Source: Pyrrhosoma nymphula
Lineage: Eukaryota; Arthropoda; Insecta; Odonata; Coenagrionidae
NCBI GenBank assembly: GCA_963573305.1
Contig: OY754330.1
Span: forward strand, 17,890,596 to 17,954,595
Reading direction: 5' to 3'
DNA: 64,000 bases
Shown here: piece after piece, positions 23,361 through 36,332 of the stretch
Position numbering within the stretch: position 1 is the first letter of the stretch
Layout: each line of letters begins with the position of its first letter
The notes under the pieces: model-generated
Seen by the model: the letters and a program-made list of their open reading frames with translations, nothing else
Databases searched by the model: none
Told to the model about the DNA's origin: nothing
Made by a program: the position numbers and the translations under genes

Positions 23361-26300
23361 AAATTCCACCATATCACGCCTGACGCTTCTCTTTCTTTCT
23401 CACCCTCAGTTTTAAACTGCTAAAGTGAGCAGAGTGTGTGACACTGCTGGTGCAAGAACTACGTCGGGATCCACAAGAACAGTGATTCCCAAATGCCATT
23501 TACATTTGCGGCAACCTTTAGACTGAGTTTACAATTTTGGGACACCCTTCTTAGATATTTTTTCAATTTAAAAATATATTAATTAATTAAAGAAGAATGT
23601 GCAGCAAGGAAATTTTAACTTCACATTCAAATAAATACGTCCTCGATTTTATTTTATTTATTTAATTAAATTAATATTAAAATCGCCAACCAACGTATAA
23701 TATGGAAGAGTATGTAATGATCCGGAAATGGAAGAGTTCCATTTCCCAAAATATGCATAAATGTGTTGTTGTGTGACGTCTCAGAATAGCCAGCTATGTC
23801 AAACTATACCTCGGGAACTGTACCTTTCACTTTCGAGAACGGCTAACCTTCCTCTTCTTCTTTCCCTCCCACACTTGCCATTTTGTCGAAAACATTCTAG
23901 TTTCACCTTTCCAATACAATGGCACAGTGGAGACGCTATGGGAGAGTACACCCGACACTCGTCAGGCAGTCAGTCAGACAGTGATTCACTAGACTCTCAT
24001 CGGACAGTGATCGGCTATTGGTTACTCTGCAACGATTCACTGACGGTACAATCACAATGTAGCTGTCAGTTGGAGTCGAAGCGCGGGCCGTGTGGCCCGT
24101 GCTGCCGAAGCGCCTCGCTATCCATCCGTGCCATCACCAGCAGCTCCTCTCCTTCCCGAGACATTGGTAATATGTTAACGTTTGACTACTCTAGACGCAC
24201 AAATGCATAACTTGATATTTTTTCATTGAATTGATTATTTCGTGCTTTTAAATAAAATAAACTTTTATATAGAACTCGGGGTTTTTGAGATTCTACAATG
24301 AATAAGTTTGACTTTACGACCTGGGATTTTCCCAACCATACCATTTTCAAGTGAAGATTGGATAATATTGTGATGCCACGTTCTCGACATTGCCGAGGAC
24401 GAGTCCTTCCTGAATAAGGCTCCTTAAAACCTTTTTACCAGAAAATTGGTTTGATACGCAAGAAATTTAGACCTTCAGCTACGTTTGGAGAACGAAATAG
24501 TTCTAACCCTGGGTCATCTGCTGATTCATTTCGAGTGTTGGTTCCTTGAAGAAAACAACTTTAGGATTTATTTCGAAAGGACAACATCGGCCCGTCTATA
24601 TTTACTCCCGTCTATGACTGCACCCAGCTTACACGTCTCTAACGTGATATTTGACGTGATCTCAAGCATTATTTTAACGAAGGCAAGGGATTACTCTTGG
24701 AAACTGGCAGCTTCGGGCGACAGAAGACAATGTTTTAAAGTATCTGGATAAAGTATTAGGCTCTGTTTCTTTATATTTCATAGCAACTAAGACCACTGGT
24801 CAAAGGCCTCTGTTGTTGTCTAACTCAACGTTTTTCATTTTAAGCTTAAAAACAAAATATGATCAGCAAAAGAATATTGTAGTTGGGCAGTCGTGGAAAG
24901 ACAACTTATAATCCAACGCATCACAGGATGTGTGGTTTATCTGGATCTATATTACGCTCACAGTACGTTTGAATCTAGAGGATAAAAAACTGAGAATTCC
25001 CAAGTACCACGTACCGAAGGAGAGATGTTACGGCTCATTACACCTCACCCTCGATCTAAATTAAATATTTTTTTTCAAAGGTAAACGTCGAAAAGTTGTT
25101 CAATATCACGTTAAGTACCAACAGCTATAATTCTGAAAGCAGCGGATTCGCAGACTTTCGCTGCAATGCGTCCAGAAGCGAACGAGGGTCTAAACTCGAA
25201 AATGGTTCCCTGGACCACATCCGTAGCCATAACTCTAACGCACAGAGATATCTCGGTAATGAAAGGGTCTATTCACTTTCTCTCTCTCTCTTCCCCCCCC
25301 ACCTCTTTCGACCTATTTCCCTTCTCTCTTCCTTCAATTTCCCTTCGCAGCGGGAGGGACCCCTTCCAACCGACATCCCACCCTCTGGCCACCCACGGCT
25401 TTCTACCTTTGGGCTTCAACGTATTCTACGAACCTGCCCTTATTCAGATTGAAGTGTAGCTGCGTCATAAGATACAACTGATGGTATCGGCAGTAACTTG
25501 GTGGAATTGCTTCATTACGATAAGAGTCTGGTGAGGTATGATGATTTAGCGACGCGACGAAAGCGCAAGTTATATTTTGTTGGCTGAAAAACCAGTGAAT
25601 AAAAAAAATCTCTTTCATGGAGTGAATGGGCATAGGAGTTTCACTTACATGACGTTCAGAGGGAAATTTGGGAGTTTCGTCATCTGACTCGAGCAATGTT
25701 CCTCAATTTAATTCCGAATGAAATATTTCGCTGTAAATCGTTTATGGTGAGGTCAACTTACCATTAAAATTCTAATGAGCAAGAAAACGTGGATATTGGA
25801 CTTTTAAAAAGAAATATTACATGTGTCTTTAAACAAAACAGCTAAATCCTACCTGAATTCAATTTAATTTTGCAATAATTCTTTTTGCTATGGCCTTATT
25901 TTCTTTCACTAAATGGCCGTAGTTTCTGTCACTACATCATGCAAACATTAATGGTCTACTTGGTGATTATTAGGGTCCTTATATAAGAGTTAAATTTTTC
26001 GCACATTTCCAGAGTTTTAATTAATATTAAAAAGTGAACGTTTTCACAAAGATACGGCAATATCTGGAAACACAGAACGTTAAATTTCAGCATGGAAAGG
26101 ATTGCTGGATTAGGAAATATTTTTAATTTTCCAATAACCAAGGGTATTAGGTCGTAAGGGGGAGCTTTGGATGGAGGATTGGGCACAAAGAACCCTGGAA
26201 AATATATAGTGAAATGCAGGCAGAATCAGTCATAGCTGCTGCTCAAAAGCTAATTACCCACATAAGCTGCTGGGAAAATATGCCGGCTCCCGTTATAATA

Positions 26301-28025
26301 AACAGTATCTGTCAAGTTTACAATGCAATGCTTGAAACATGCAAACAAAAGAAATGTTTCGCAATGAAAGCAATACAAAAACTTTTATCTGATGCCATCC
26401 CTTGCTACGTACGGTAACTGGTCAGACAGTGTGTGAGTCGGTGTATATTAGCATTCTGAAATGGCATTTCTATCCCAATATCGGAATTTTCGGTCACTCT
26501 GATAGAACAGGGCTTACCCACTTAATACATAGTCCTTTGGAGGATTAAAAATGACAGAAATAGAGTTAAAGTGGAAATATTTCCTCTCACTATGATGGAT
26601 AAAACTTGCCAGGACTTGGACCAGGTCATCTCATGCGTAGAAAATCAAATGAGTCGTAAAATGCACGGTGTACAAGAGATGCAGGGATGCTTTCGAAACC
26701 AGAATTGCATGATAAAATATAAAAAATTATAGCCTACCTGGAAAAATTTGTTTCAGAGCTATTTTTCCATAAGTTAATTGACATTTTAGAAAAATAAATC
26801 TGAATAGGGAGAAATAGATTTATCAATGGAAGCAATTGTAACCATAAAAGTTAAACGTAAAATATTAGACACATTGAATATTTTAGTGAACGGTATAGCC
26901 CAATGACAGTCTCAATCGGAGTCATTGATAATTATACGTTGATCAATAAATAATTTCCTCCTATTTGACGAATTTAGACATTAAGGAATATGAGATGATG
27001 GATTTTGGATGGACTATTTTAAAAATAATGAAAGTGAAGTGTGTGCTGAAGACTAAATAATTCAAGGCTACCGTTGAGAGGCGTTGACATTTCACGCAAT
27101 TTCATACAGTTGGGTGGCATCAGCGGGTGCACCCCCAAAACATGATATTACTACAGATACAATTTGCCAACGAATGGCTATAAATATTCAACCGATTCAA
27201 TTCTGTGGGCATAAAGACAAAGTTTGCGAAGTGATGAAATTTATTGACATGCGGGCATTGTTCGCGTAATTGAACCGAAATAATTTAGTGCAGAAAGAAA
27301 CTAGAGGGCGACTTCGAAGCCTTTTGTTGGATTGCATTAATGATGTGCTCCACATGGAATGCATGCTCCAATCAACAGGTTAAATAATAAAGTTCTGAGA
27401 AAATTTAGTGAACTTTTACGTTGAATGGCGATGCCATCGGGTAATTAGGGGTATTTTTAGTAAAAAAAAGTTACTGCGAGAATTTCGTTTCTAAAGTAGT
27501 TAATTAAAAGTTATAATTTCAACCTGTGCTATCGTTAAAAAAATATAAATTTGGTTTCTCTCTCCTGGTTGATGAGAGTGTTAAACGGTCGAAATTTTAT
27601 AAAGCGTGCCGTCAATTAAGCGAGAACGACCGTAAGCACTAACTGAGTTCAATTTAGTTTTCCTCAATTTAAAATGATAGCATTATTATTAACTTTTAAT
27701 ATTCAACAACGATATCATTACTGATCGTCACCTTTCAAGACTTGTACGACTGAAGGTTGATATGATAACTAAGACTCATTTTGGAGATTTACTTACGTTA
27801 GGCTTCCCAAGTTACAAGAAGCACGGTGTTTGTTTCATTTCACCTAAAAATTATAATCCCATAGAAAAATCTTTAAGCGTCTGTGTGATGCAGGAAACAT
27901 AGCTACACCATTATATTTCCCCAGAATACGTTTCCTTAGGCACTCTTTAACGTTCTTAGGGGTCGATTTTTTTCACAACAGGTCAGTTTTTACATCTAAA
28001 TTAGAAAACATTCCCATTACAAAGT
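23361..28025. other. No gene recognised
   Basis: Mostly AT-rich. Frames up to 149 codons (23761-24210) have no domain, no convincing splice context and no second copy. A small hairpin GCGGGCC / GGCCCGT is at about 24082-24100. A CT-rich patch lies near 25270-25330. Confidence 0.5.
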
Positions 28026-28028
28026 TTG

Positions 28029-28073
28029 ACGTGGCTTGCAGGGTATTTTGTAGATGTAGATGTAGATGTAGAT
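28029..28073 (+). mobile_element. Very short GTAGAT-tailed LINE 3' end
   Basis: ACGTGGCTTGCAGGGTATTT then TG and four units of TAGATG/GTAGAT. It is the best-preserved example of the family's tail; almost all of the element was lost at insertion (extreme 5' truncation). Confidence 0.6.
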
Positions 28074-28309
28074 CGCATTTATTCATCTTCCACAATTTCC
28101 TAAAGTAGTGTGAAGATCACCTAGGGCGCTTCTTCCGAGCAAGACCAATAGTAAAAACGATTTCAGCGTGAATGTGCCTCGAAGTATGAATCCCTAAGCA
28201 AGTTTCTCTCGTCTAACTTCTCAAGTGATTCAGTCGCGTGCGACAACTTTCTTGAGAAGCTGGGACGCACGCCCAGAGACACCGGGGGACCCTAGGGTGA
28301 ATCCTAAAT

Positions 28310-28690
28310 TTCTTAAAGAGGAGATGCCTTCCTCTTCACACTCTGAAAACTTGCGACTCCAACGACGCCCGCTTCCTTCTCAGCCTCCCCTGACCTCTTA
28401 AACGTCATCAAACTCGTATCTCCCCCACTGGACCTCACCCCTTCACCCCCCCCCGACCAACCCCCCCCCCCACCTCCACCCTCCTCTCCGACACGTAACA
28501 CTTTCATTCACTTCTCCACCGGAATGCCCGCGTCGTTTTAAACCCTCCTCGTCCCCCTCAATTCCCACGCCCTCCTCATAGCCATCTCCTCGCCGGCCCT
28601 TAATTAAAAATTCCTCCATCCTCCCTCCTCTCCTCCCTCCTCTTCCTCCTCCTCCCCCTCCTCATTCGCCACTCTTCCCTGGAGATTTAT
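28310..28690. repeat. Pyrimidine-rich tract
   Basis: C/T-dominated plus strand with long C runs near 28445-28475 and repeated CCTCCT near 28615-28665. The minus-strand poly-Gly frame is a composition effect. Confidence 0.65.
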
Positions 28691-31600
28691 GGCAGACGGG
28701 GGCTGATCGCGTAGGCCGTAATGCACTGCACTAATTCTATGGACATGAAGAAACGATTAAAAGGATTGCCATCCGTTTTCTTTCCCTTATTTTCCTCAAT
28801 GCTACTTCATTCCGTCCTCCCATACTTGGATGCGGGAGAACGTGAGAGATTGCTCCGTCTAAATAACACGTTAAGATCTCCATGCTCGAAATTAGTGATT
28901 AATCATGTTATTATTTTATAATAAGAGTACCTAAGTGAGCTCTTTATCGAGAAAAAGAGTGTACGTCCATAAATATGAGAAGTTAATAAGACATAATTGC
29001 ACGCGCGCATAAAATATAACGTTCCAAAAGGATTACCTTTAAAAAATAGAGTATAACTTTATTTCAGAGTAAAATAGCATCCAAATTAGAATAATGGATT
29101 TGGAAAAGAGGTTTTAAAATTACATTTTTCAAAAGAGGAATAACTAATTGAGGGTGAGGAATGATATTTCTCCACTGATAGTGATTAAACGTGTAACTAA
29201 GTAATTAAATTACTGAGTTACATCCATTTTGTAATCATTGATTGATTTCACGAGCTCTGAAACGAAAAAAGAAATAACAATTAAAAATATTTAGCGGCGT
29301 GTTATTCCTCTTATTTGCACCATATACGCATTCGGTAAAGTTTGGTTTTATTTTTAAACGCAATGAACTACAGTCTCCAGTCCGCCGTTGAAACCGAAAT
29401 TAACTAGCAATACCTTACTTTGGGCCTAATTCATAAGGAAATCGTATTCACCCCTCTATTCATTTCGCATTTCCGGATCTAATGGGAAGACCGCCAGTGT
29501 GCAAACTTTGCGACGTGACGGTGAGAGAGTGATGGACATCAGAGCTAAGGTTATCATAATGGTGGAATACATAACCAATTTCGAAACTTTTCATCTTTGT
29601 AACCAATTGTGAGGAAAGTTTGAAAAGGTTAGAAGGGCTAATAGAATTTCACCGTATTATGATTGACAACGATGCTATTTGGATTATTCTCATCCAATAT
29701 GATAATTAAATAGTTAAAAGTGGTGAAAATATTTTCAGAAATATATTCATTAATCGCATGGAGTTCATTCATTATTTTATCCAAATCCTTTCCTTTCCTA
29801 CACGCGTTTTTCCTGAATCCATATTCATTTCAGGGGGACAGTTTTCATGGACATCTTAGTGAACGGTCAACAAAGATAAGAATTGGTAATTTATTTTGAC
29901 ATGCTCCAACGGTTGACATTATTTGACAGTCTCTGTGTATAAACAAGAGTAAACAAAAATCGTACTTCAGACAGGGCCAACAATATTCAGGGAAAATTTA
30001 ACGATGATTATTAGCTAAAGCCAAATACTTCCGCTAACATATCAATGATAGACATCGCGTCACAATTCGTCGTAAAGCGTACCAGAATTGATTGAGTGGA
30101 TCAGCCCTCCACATTGTTAGTTTCATGTTCTTGTACTATTTCAGTGCAAAATATTTCGGTGTTCGAAGAAGTTTCAACCGTGTATTGGGAAACTTGGGTA
30201 TGGTCATGGACTGGGCACAAGAAGACCAAATATTTGTGGTTTGACTAACAATCCCAATGGATATTTGTATTATGTCAATTTCATCTAAATTTTTCCACTA
30301 TTTTAAAGTATGAACTATAACAAGGTCACGCAGTTGCGTTGTTCAAGTTTGTAGCATAGAAAGACCACTGAGTTCAGAATTATAAGAGTTGCTTTCTTTA
30401 GCTCAAGGAATTACTCGTTTAATATTTATAGCTAATAATAGAGTGGTTGAGAAAAAACTGCCAGAGAGAGATAACATATTAAAAAAGAGGAGTTGCCGAA
30501 CACAATGGTCACAGAAATTATTTAAAATTACAGCGTATATGATGTGCTCAATAGAACGCGACTACAATGTGCATTTAAACTCGACAAATTTTAATTCTAC
30601 CGATTCATGTCTTAGGCCAAACAAGTGAGAAAATAGCGTTTTTAAGGAAGCTGTAAATATTAATATCAATCAAATGTCTCCCATGGCTGAATTATTTACT
30701 TGTTTTATTCACTGTGGAAATTAATAGAAGAATATGAATCACACCAATACCTTATTCTGTCCAAAACCCGCTAGCGACGACATACCAATGAATCTTCCTC
30801 GCCTCGATATCGTTCTCAACTAGACGGCGGTTCTTGAAAATGGGATATCACAGTCCCCTTAAGTGGGAGTGTAGCCGCAGGAGCAGCGTCAGCGACACTA
30901 GGACCATTAGTTAACACGCTTTGTGATTAATCGCATCCCCTGCCACACATCTCCGACCTTCGAGAGGAAGGGACAGGACGAGAGGGAACGAGTCGGCGTG
31001 CAAAGAAGTGAAATCACCGCCCACGACTCCCAGTGATTCGGCGTCCGACAAGTGAGGTCATTTGCACCGTTTAGGGCAATTTGGTAGGTTGGCAAGGGAA
31101 TCATTGTTCGTGTAATGAGGGAAGAAGAGGGCGGGGAGGGGTGAAACCCCGGTGTTGGAACTTGCAAGAACTGAATTATGAACTATAAGGGATTGGGATA
31201 ATATACACATCCGGCCAAGGTTACAGGAAAAACTCAAATAAGTGTTTTAGGTAAACAAGGAGTCAACGACCAAATCAGAAAAAAATGGAAGAAACTAATA
31301 TAGCTCATCTCAGTTTCCCCATATTTCTTATCCGTGTTTCTTTATACCATTCACTTCAATTGGTTATTGAACGCTGCACAAGCTTAACAAAGACCCTGAG
31401 CGTTTTTATCTCCTTTTACACAATATTAATGCAATAATAAGATAATTATATTATTTACAGATATACCGCCTGTTTTCTGGCATCAACGGCAATTCGCAAT
31501 CCAGTAATGGTAATTTAAATAGCCTATTGACAACTGAGGTCATAAGCACCGTCAAGGACAGGTCAGTGGATCAGAAATAGAAAGATAATTTGGTTAATGG

Positions 31601-31740
31601 AGGAATGGTGAAGGGAAACTAAACAGAGAAGATGGCTACAAACTTCCTTCTACGTGGAAAAGACTTTTGAAAAACTAAAGTATTAATTAATCATGCTGTA
31701 CATAATAACCGCTTAAGTTTGTATATTTATTTTTCATTGT
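28690..31740. other. No gene recognised
   Basis: AT-rich with a slightly GC-richer patch at 30900-31160. Frames of 60-86 codons show no known motifs. TTTAGCGGCGT recurs near 29290. Confidence 0.5.
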
Positions 31741-31749
31741 TGATTTAGA

Positions 31750-32040
31750 ATGCCTGACGAAGCCGGAAGAATAGCATGGCGAAACTGTTGCTAAAAAAGT
31801 TTAGTTTAATCGCAGACAGCCAAAAGAAATTTACCAAAACTACACGTTTAGCCTATACGCTTCGACGTTAGCCTACTCCTTTCAAAAGGCAAAATTGAGT
31901 AGAGCATAGAAATGCTCTCCGCATAACACTTAAGTAAGAATAGGGATTCCAATGAAAATTAATTGGCTATGTCAAGATTCGAACCCGGATCCTCAGATGG
32001 AAAAGCTATCATCACTAAATTTTAGTAACTGCACCCACTA
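31750..32040. repeat. Penelope-type 3' motif and a degenerate tRNA-like SINE head
   Basis: At 31752 on plus, CCTGACGAAGCCGG... GGCGAAACTGTTGC matches the Penelope-type motif near 1930. At 32040-31966 on minus, a tRNA-like stretch ends in CCGGGTTCGAATCTTG, a good B box, with a poor A-box region upstream. Both are fragments. Confidence 0.35.
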
Positions 32041-32349
32041 CATTTCACGAAGATATGCCTGAGCCCAATGGATAGAATTAGCTTCGAATGGCACACTGAC
32101 GAATTGTTAAGATTATTTTGATATGCTATCATAGAGATAACAAAGATATAACCCCACGTTGACAGAAAAGTACGTTCAGAATGCAGGGGCATCAATTATC
32201 TACGCCTTCCATACGGTCCATGAACCCGTAAAAATGTGCTTCGAGGATTTCAGGCGAAGGAAAGTGTCCTATTCTGGAGACCAGGATTTTGCTGTCAAGT
32301 TTGTTAAGTGCCAAGTGCCAGTTTCGGCACATTTCCGGAAAAATTACAT

Positions 32350-32860
32350 GCATCTACATCTACGAAGTACCGTGTAAGCCATCACTAGCGTGTGTGACAC
32401 AGGTTGATTCCACACCAGGCATACAGCACTCGTCCCACTTCAAATTAGGACCCCGCTTGTTCCCCGGCCGCTAGGCGCAAACCAAAAAGCAGTCAGGAAA
32501 ACAGTGAAAAGTCACACCAGAAACTGGGAGAGTGCTAGATAAACTAACATCAAATATTCAGTATACATGTAAAGAGCCAACTACTGGTTTATATTAACAA
32601 TACTATTAATTTTTTAATGCCATAAGATACTATTTCATGAAGAAAACTAAATTATTGTGGTTATTTTAAACGGGCTGAAGTGTTAGTAATGATTCTATGA
32701 TATTAAACACAAGTGAAATGTCCACTCTACCTAGCGAGAGTTTCATATGATTGATCTATCGCATCTATTATGATCCCTTATTGCACGTGGAAAAAATGAC
32801 ATTTTAAATCTATCGGTTCTGCATTTCCTTCATTTTATTCCTGTGATCGTTTCTCTCGTT
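32350..32860 (-). mobile_element. Two fragments of the GTAGAT-tailed LINE
   Basis: On minus, 32408-32350 reads CTGTGTCACACACGCTAGTG, then TACTTCGTAGATGTAGATG, a mutated 3' end of the LINE seen at 12470-13091. Separately, 32860-32770 on minus contains AAAATGTCATTTTTTCCACG, matching the 3' UTR of the 7466-8310 copy (AAAATGTCATTTTTTCGTG). The two may or may not come from one insertion. Confidence 0.5.
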
Positions 32861-33349
32861 GGCTGTAGCAAAATATGTTAAAAATCCGGCAATATAAGCG
32901 GCCTTAGGTTGTAGGTCATCAAAAGTTTAACTTCAAAAACGTTGACAATCCACCGTTGATAAGAGGGAAATACGCGAAATAATTTGACGGAAATTCCTAA
33001 GGAAAAAACGGAAAACATATCTGACCCTCACACATGTAAAAATAAGAAAAACATTATCTGGTCGCCTGTTTGCTTCAATTCTCATGCCAAAGCACATTCG
33101 TTCACGCTCTCTGAGCCCTGTGTCTCCCCACACCACGGCTGCAAAAACCGAACTCCCGATCTTCCTGGCACACGCCGATAGGCAAAAACTCATACGCCTT
33201 CGTTTCCGCAGATTCGCAGCCACGCCTCGTTACGTCAGTTTTTCAATGTTCTCCATTCCACAGGTTCCGACCCTCAGTCTTCAAACTTCCCTCTTTCCAA
33301 TTCTTCCTTTCCCTCACCCCTGCCACCCAGGGTAACTTGTAATTCCATT

Positions 33350-33770
33350 GTGATTAAGTTGTAAACGTGCTGTAACAGACCTTCAACAAGTTCACAACGT
33401 TGTCACAACGCACTTTCTTTATAACTTATTTCCAACGTCGTTGCACCGCATTTATAACGTGACAATGCGCGTTGTAAGGATGTTGTAAGTACAATCTTGC
33501 AACGGGTATGAATCCACTCTCAACAACACTGTTACAACTGGAGTAAATGGAGCTATGCGTGTTGTAGATCTGTAGTGAAAACGTTGTAGCAACGCACGTT
33601 CTCGCGCAGTCGGCTATGCATTCGTAACACGGCAAAGCTCGTAGTAGAGATGTTGTGAGAACGACATTGCAGCGGACATGCGTACACTCTCAATAACGCT
33701 GTTACAACGCGAAGTCAATGGGGCTATGGGTGTTGTAGATCTGTAGTGAAAACTTTCTTAACGTAAAAAA
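33350..33770. repeat. Tandem repeat, about 170-bp period, rich in CGTTGT/ACAACG
   Basis: Two units (about 33430-33600 and 33600-33768) share GCATTY-TAAC, GATGTTGTRAG, CTCTCAAYAACRCTGTTAC, GTCAATGGGGCTATG or a variant, and TGTTGTAGATCTGTAGTGAAA. Both are unusually dense in CAACG and its complement, in either orientation. Confidence 0.65.
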
Positions 33771-34139
33771 ACGGAATAAATCTTGTTTATTCTAAATAAT
33801 GTTGCATGCATATTCATACTATGAGTCAATATAGGTTAAAATGAATTAATGCACGATAACTGTTATCGTGATAATGGTTTTTCCTCAGACTATCATGGAA
33901 TTGCAGTTTCCAAAACTTAGTTCTCGAAGTCACATTAAGCCACGGAAGTGGCCACATATATAAAAGTTTCTTAACGGCAAATATATAAATATGGGTGCGA
34001 GGATATGCGCGTAGAACCGTAGGGCAGTTGAACATGCGAGACAGATGCATTGTCGTTAGGTAGATACAAGGTAGGATGATACTAAAACATGCCATCGTAT
34101 TAGTAACATTCATGTTTTTCTGAATGCATATTTTAATTT

Positions 34140-34470
34140 TTTTTAGAGGGCACAGAAATAGGGTTACAACGTGCCCACAACGGATATGAGGATGGCAACG
34201 CGGCTACAACGCATTTACAACGCGATTCGTTGAGCGCAGAAATAGGGTTTCAACGTGCCCACAACGTGTCGAGGATGGCAATGCGACGATAATGCGTTTG
34301 CTAAGTGACTCTTCGCGTAAAAAACAGAGCCACAAAATAGTCACAACGCGATAACTACAGGATTGCAACATGCTCCTTCCCACTCACAAAACGGATCCAC
34401 AATGGGATAAAAACGCATCAGCAACGCGATTCACAACTGACTCTGTCCAAATTTTACAAGGTTACAACTC
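34140..34470. repeat. Tandem repeat, about 84-bp period, rich in ACAACG
   Basis: Units begin near 34151 and 34235 with CRCAGAAATAGGGTT-CAACGTGCCCACAACG, followed by GAGGATGGCAAYGCG. A looser third unit follows near 34330. Here the CAACG motif is almost all in one orientation, unlike the 33350-33770 array. The two arrays flank an AT-rich stretch (33770-34140) without a gene. Confidence 0.6.
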
Positions 34471-34479
34471 GGTATTCAA

Positions 34480-36080
34480 GGAAGCTGAAAAATACTTCCA
34501 ACGAGTTTACAATGCAGCATAGAGCGTGATGAACAATGTACTTGAAACGTAAATCCTTCGTCAGGGGATTTACAACTTTACAACCGACGTCAAAAGCAAT
34601 AACTATTGTCCTTGAAACCCACAGTCTCGGATACTTCAACTTTAAGCACTTAAAATTTATAATCAATTCTAGAATATTTATACAGGGCGGCAAACAGTAA
34701 ATTATCGATAAATAGCCTAACTTGAGAAAAGAAGGGAACAATTTTATCACTTACACTTTTCTTTATCATGGTTACCCGTAGAATTTGAGCTTACATGTTG
34801 TATCTCGTGATGTATGCGTCTTTACTCACCACCCAAATAAATTTTACAAACGCCCAGAGCCTTCATTTGATAACAGTTCAACAAGATTTCTGCAATGGCA
34901 ATCTATTGGTCCAGACCCATGTATCTCAGCTGGTACCCAGACGTTCGCGTCCGCTACTGGCCGAGTTCTACTCCCAGAATCATGCACTGCCCATAGAAAT
35001 TTTATGTCTATTAGTTACTTCACGATGGGACAAAATAATTGACTGATTTTCTCAATCGTTTATTTTGGTAAATACTATGGACGGGGATGAAAAACATCAG
35101 CTAACGTCGTAATTTGATTGGTTAGCAGTTACTGGGTTTCCAATTTGTTTTGGTGATTTTTAGTCAAATATTTTAATTTTCTGAAAACATCAGCTATTGA
35201 TGATATTTAAAATTAATTTGGATTACGCTTTTTCTAATTAGCATTCCTAATTTATTTTAGTGCGTTGTCACGGAGAAGGGACACACGAAGGGGTACAGTT
35301 TTAAAGACATGGACCCAAGCCGGTGCTACGTACGTTATTATTTGTCTAATTATTGTAAAGTTGAGCCTTCGTTACGTTCTTATTGAAACGGGATGACGCT
35401 TTTGGAGGTAGCAGCGGATATAGGAAGAAAATGCCTCCCCAACTCATCCCCAACACTGCGTCACGAAAATTACGGATTTTCAGACGTATTTATCTAGTAC
35501 GAGGCCAAGGAGTTTCTAACTTCTTTTCCTACTTCATCGAGAATTCTTCCTTGCCAAAAGAAAAGGGTCCACCACCGTATCCCTCCACAGAAGAGAAAAT
35601 ACTCATAAGAGAACTTAATACATATATTTCATGAAATCGGTTCCATTATCCTTCAATCCTCAACTTTCTGCAAGAATTCCACACGAATCAATATCTTCAT
35701 GCTAGCCAACGCTTTGATTCTCGACTTGGGCATCGTCTCCGCAGTCGAGTTGAGTGACTCGACTCTCCGGAATAAGCGAGTGGAATTTATGTATTAAACG
35801 CGCCGGGAAAGCACCAGATCTTACTCAACATTTCTGTTTTTGACCTGCTTCACTGGGCCCCACACCCTGAATCTGAAACTCTCCCTCACTTGGCTCCAAC
35901 CTCTCTCCCTCATAGTACCCTGAATGCTACCCTTACTCATTCCTTCACACCGTTAACCCCACCCAAATTCTTTCAGTTGACATCATTCCATCCGGGTGAC
36001 GGTAAATTTCGTCCATAAGAAAATAAAACAACCGCAAGAGCAGACGCAATTACTCCTTCCTCTTTTCCTCTCTGTTAGCA
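34480..36080. other. No gene recognised
   Basis: Short open frames of 83-98 codons without domains; no clear repeats. Confidence 0.5.
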
Positions 36081-36081
36081 G

Positions 36082-36135
36082 GCATATAAAAAGAGCCATT
36101 TAGGAGGAGAAGAATCCGGGAAACGAGTCACACAT
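36082..36135 (+). promoter_or_regulatory. Candidate TATA promoter
   Basis: GCATATAAAAAGAGCC at about 36081-36096 is a good TATA box, and a TCACACA pyrimidine-flanked start candidate lies about 40 bp downstream. An open frame begins at 36149 (MHSRHPQLTL) but runs into the hAT insertion at 36341 and has no known domain. Evidence for a real gene is weak. Confidence 0.25.
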
Positions 36136-36332
36136 ACACAACCACGCAATGCACAGTCGTCACCCGCAACTCACCCTCTGCCTTCGCCCGTCCATCCGAC
36201 GACCACGGCACAACGGGCTCTCAGAGCTTTTCTTAAGTGACGGCCTTTTTATGGATATCGACCTCTCGTATCGTGCGACATTTGGAATCGCAATGTTTCC
36301 TGTACGAAATTGTCTGATAGTCAGATTAAAGG

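Noticed and set aside
28029..28073. Short regular GTAGAT repeats as a CRISPR array or telomeric repeat
   Set aside because: Six-base units without spacers; they are the tail of a LINE family. They are not the arthropod telomeric TTAGG.
33846..33880. Palindrome CACGATAAC / GTTATCGTG as an operator site
   Set aside because: Single occurrence with no gene beside it.
33330..34775. GGGTAAC at 33330 and GGTTACCC at 34765 as terminal inverted repeats of one large element around the CAACG arrays
   Set aside because: Only 7-8 bases agree and no target duplication flanks them.
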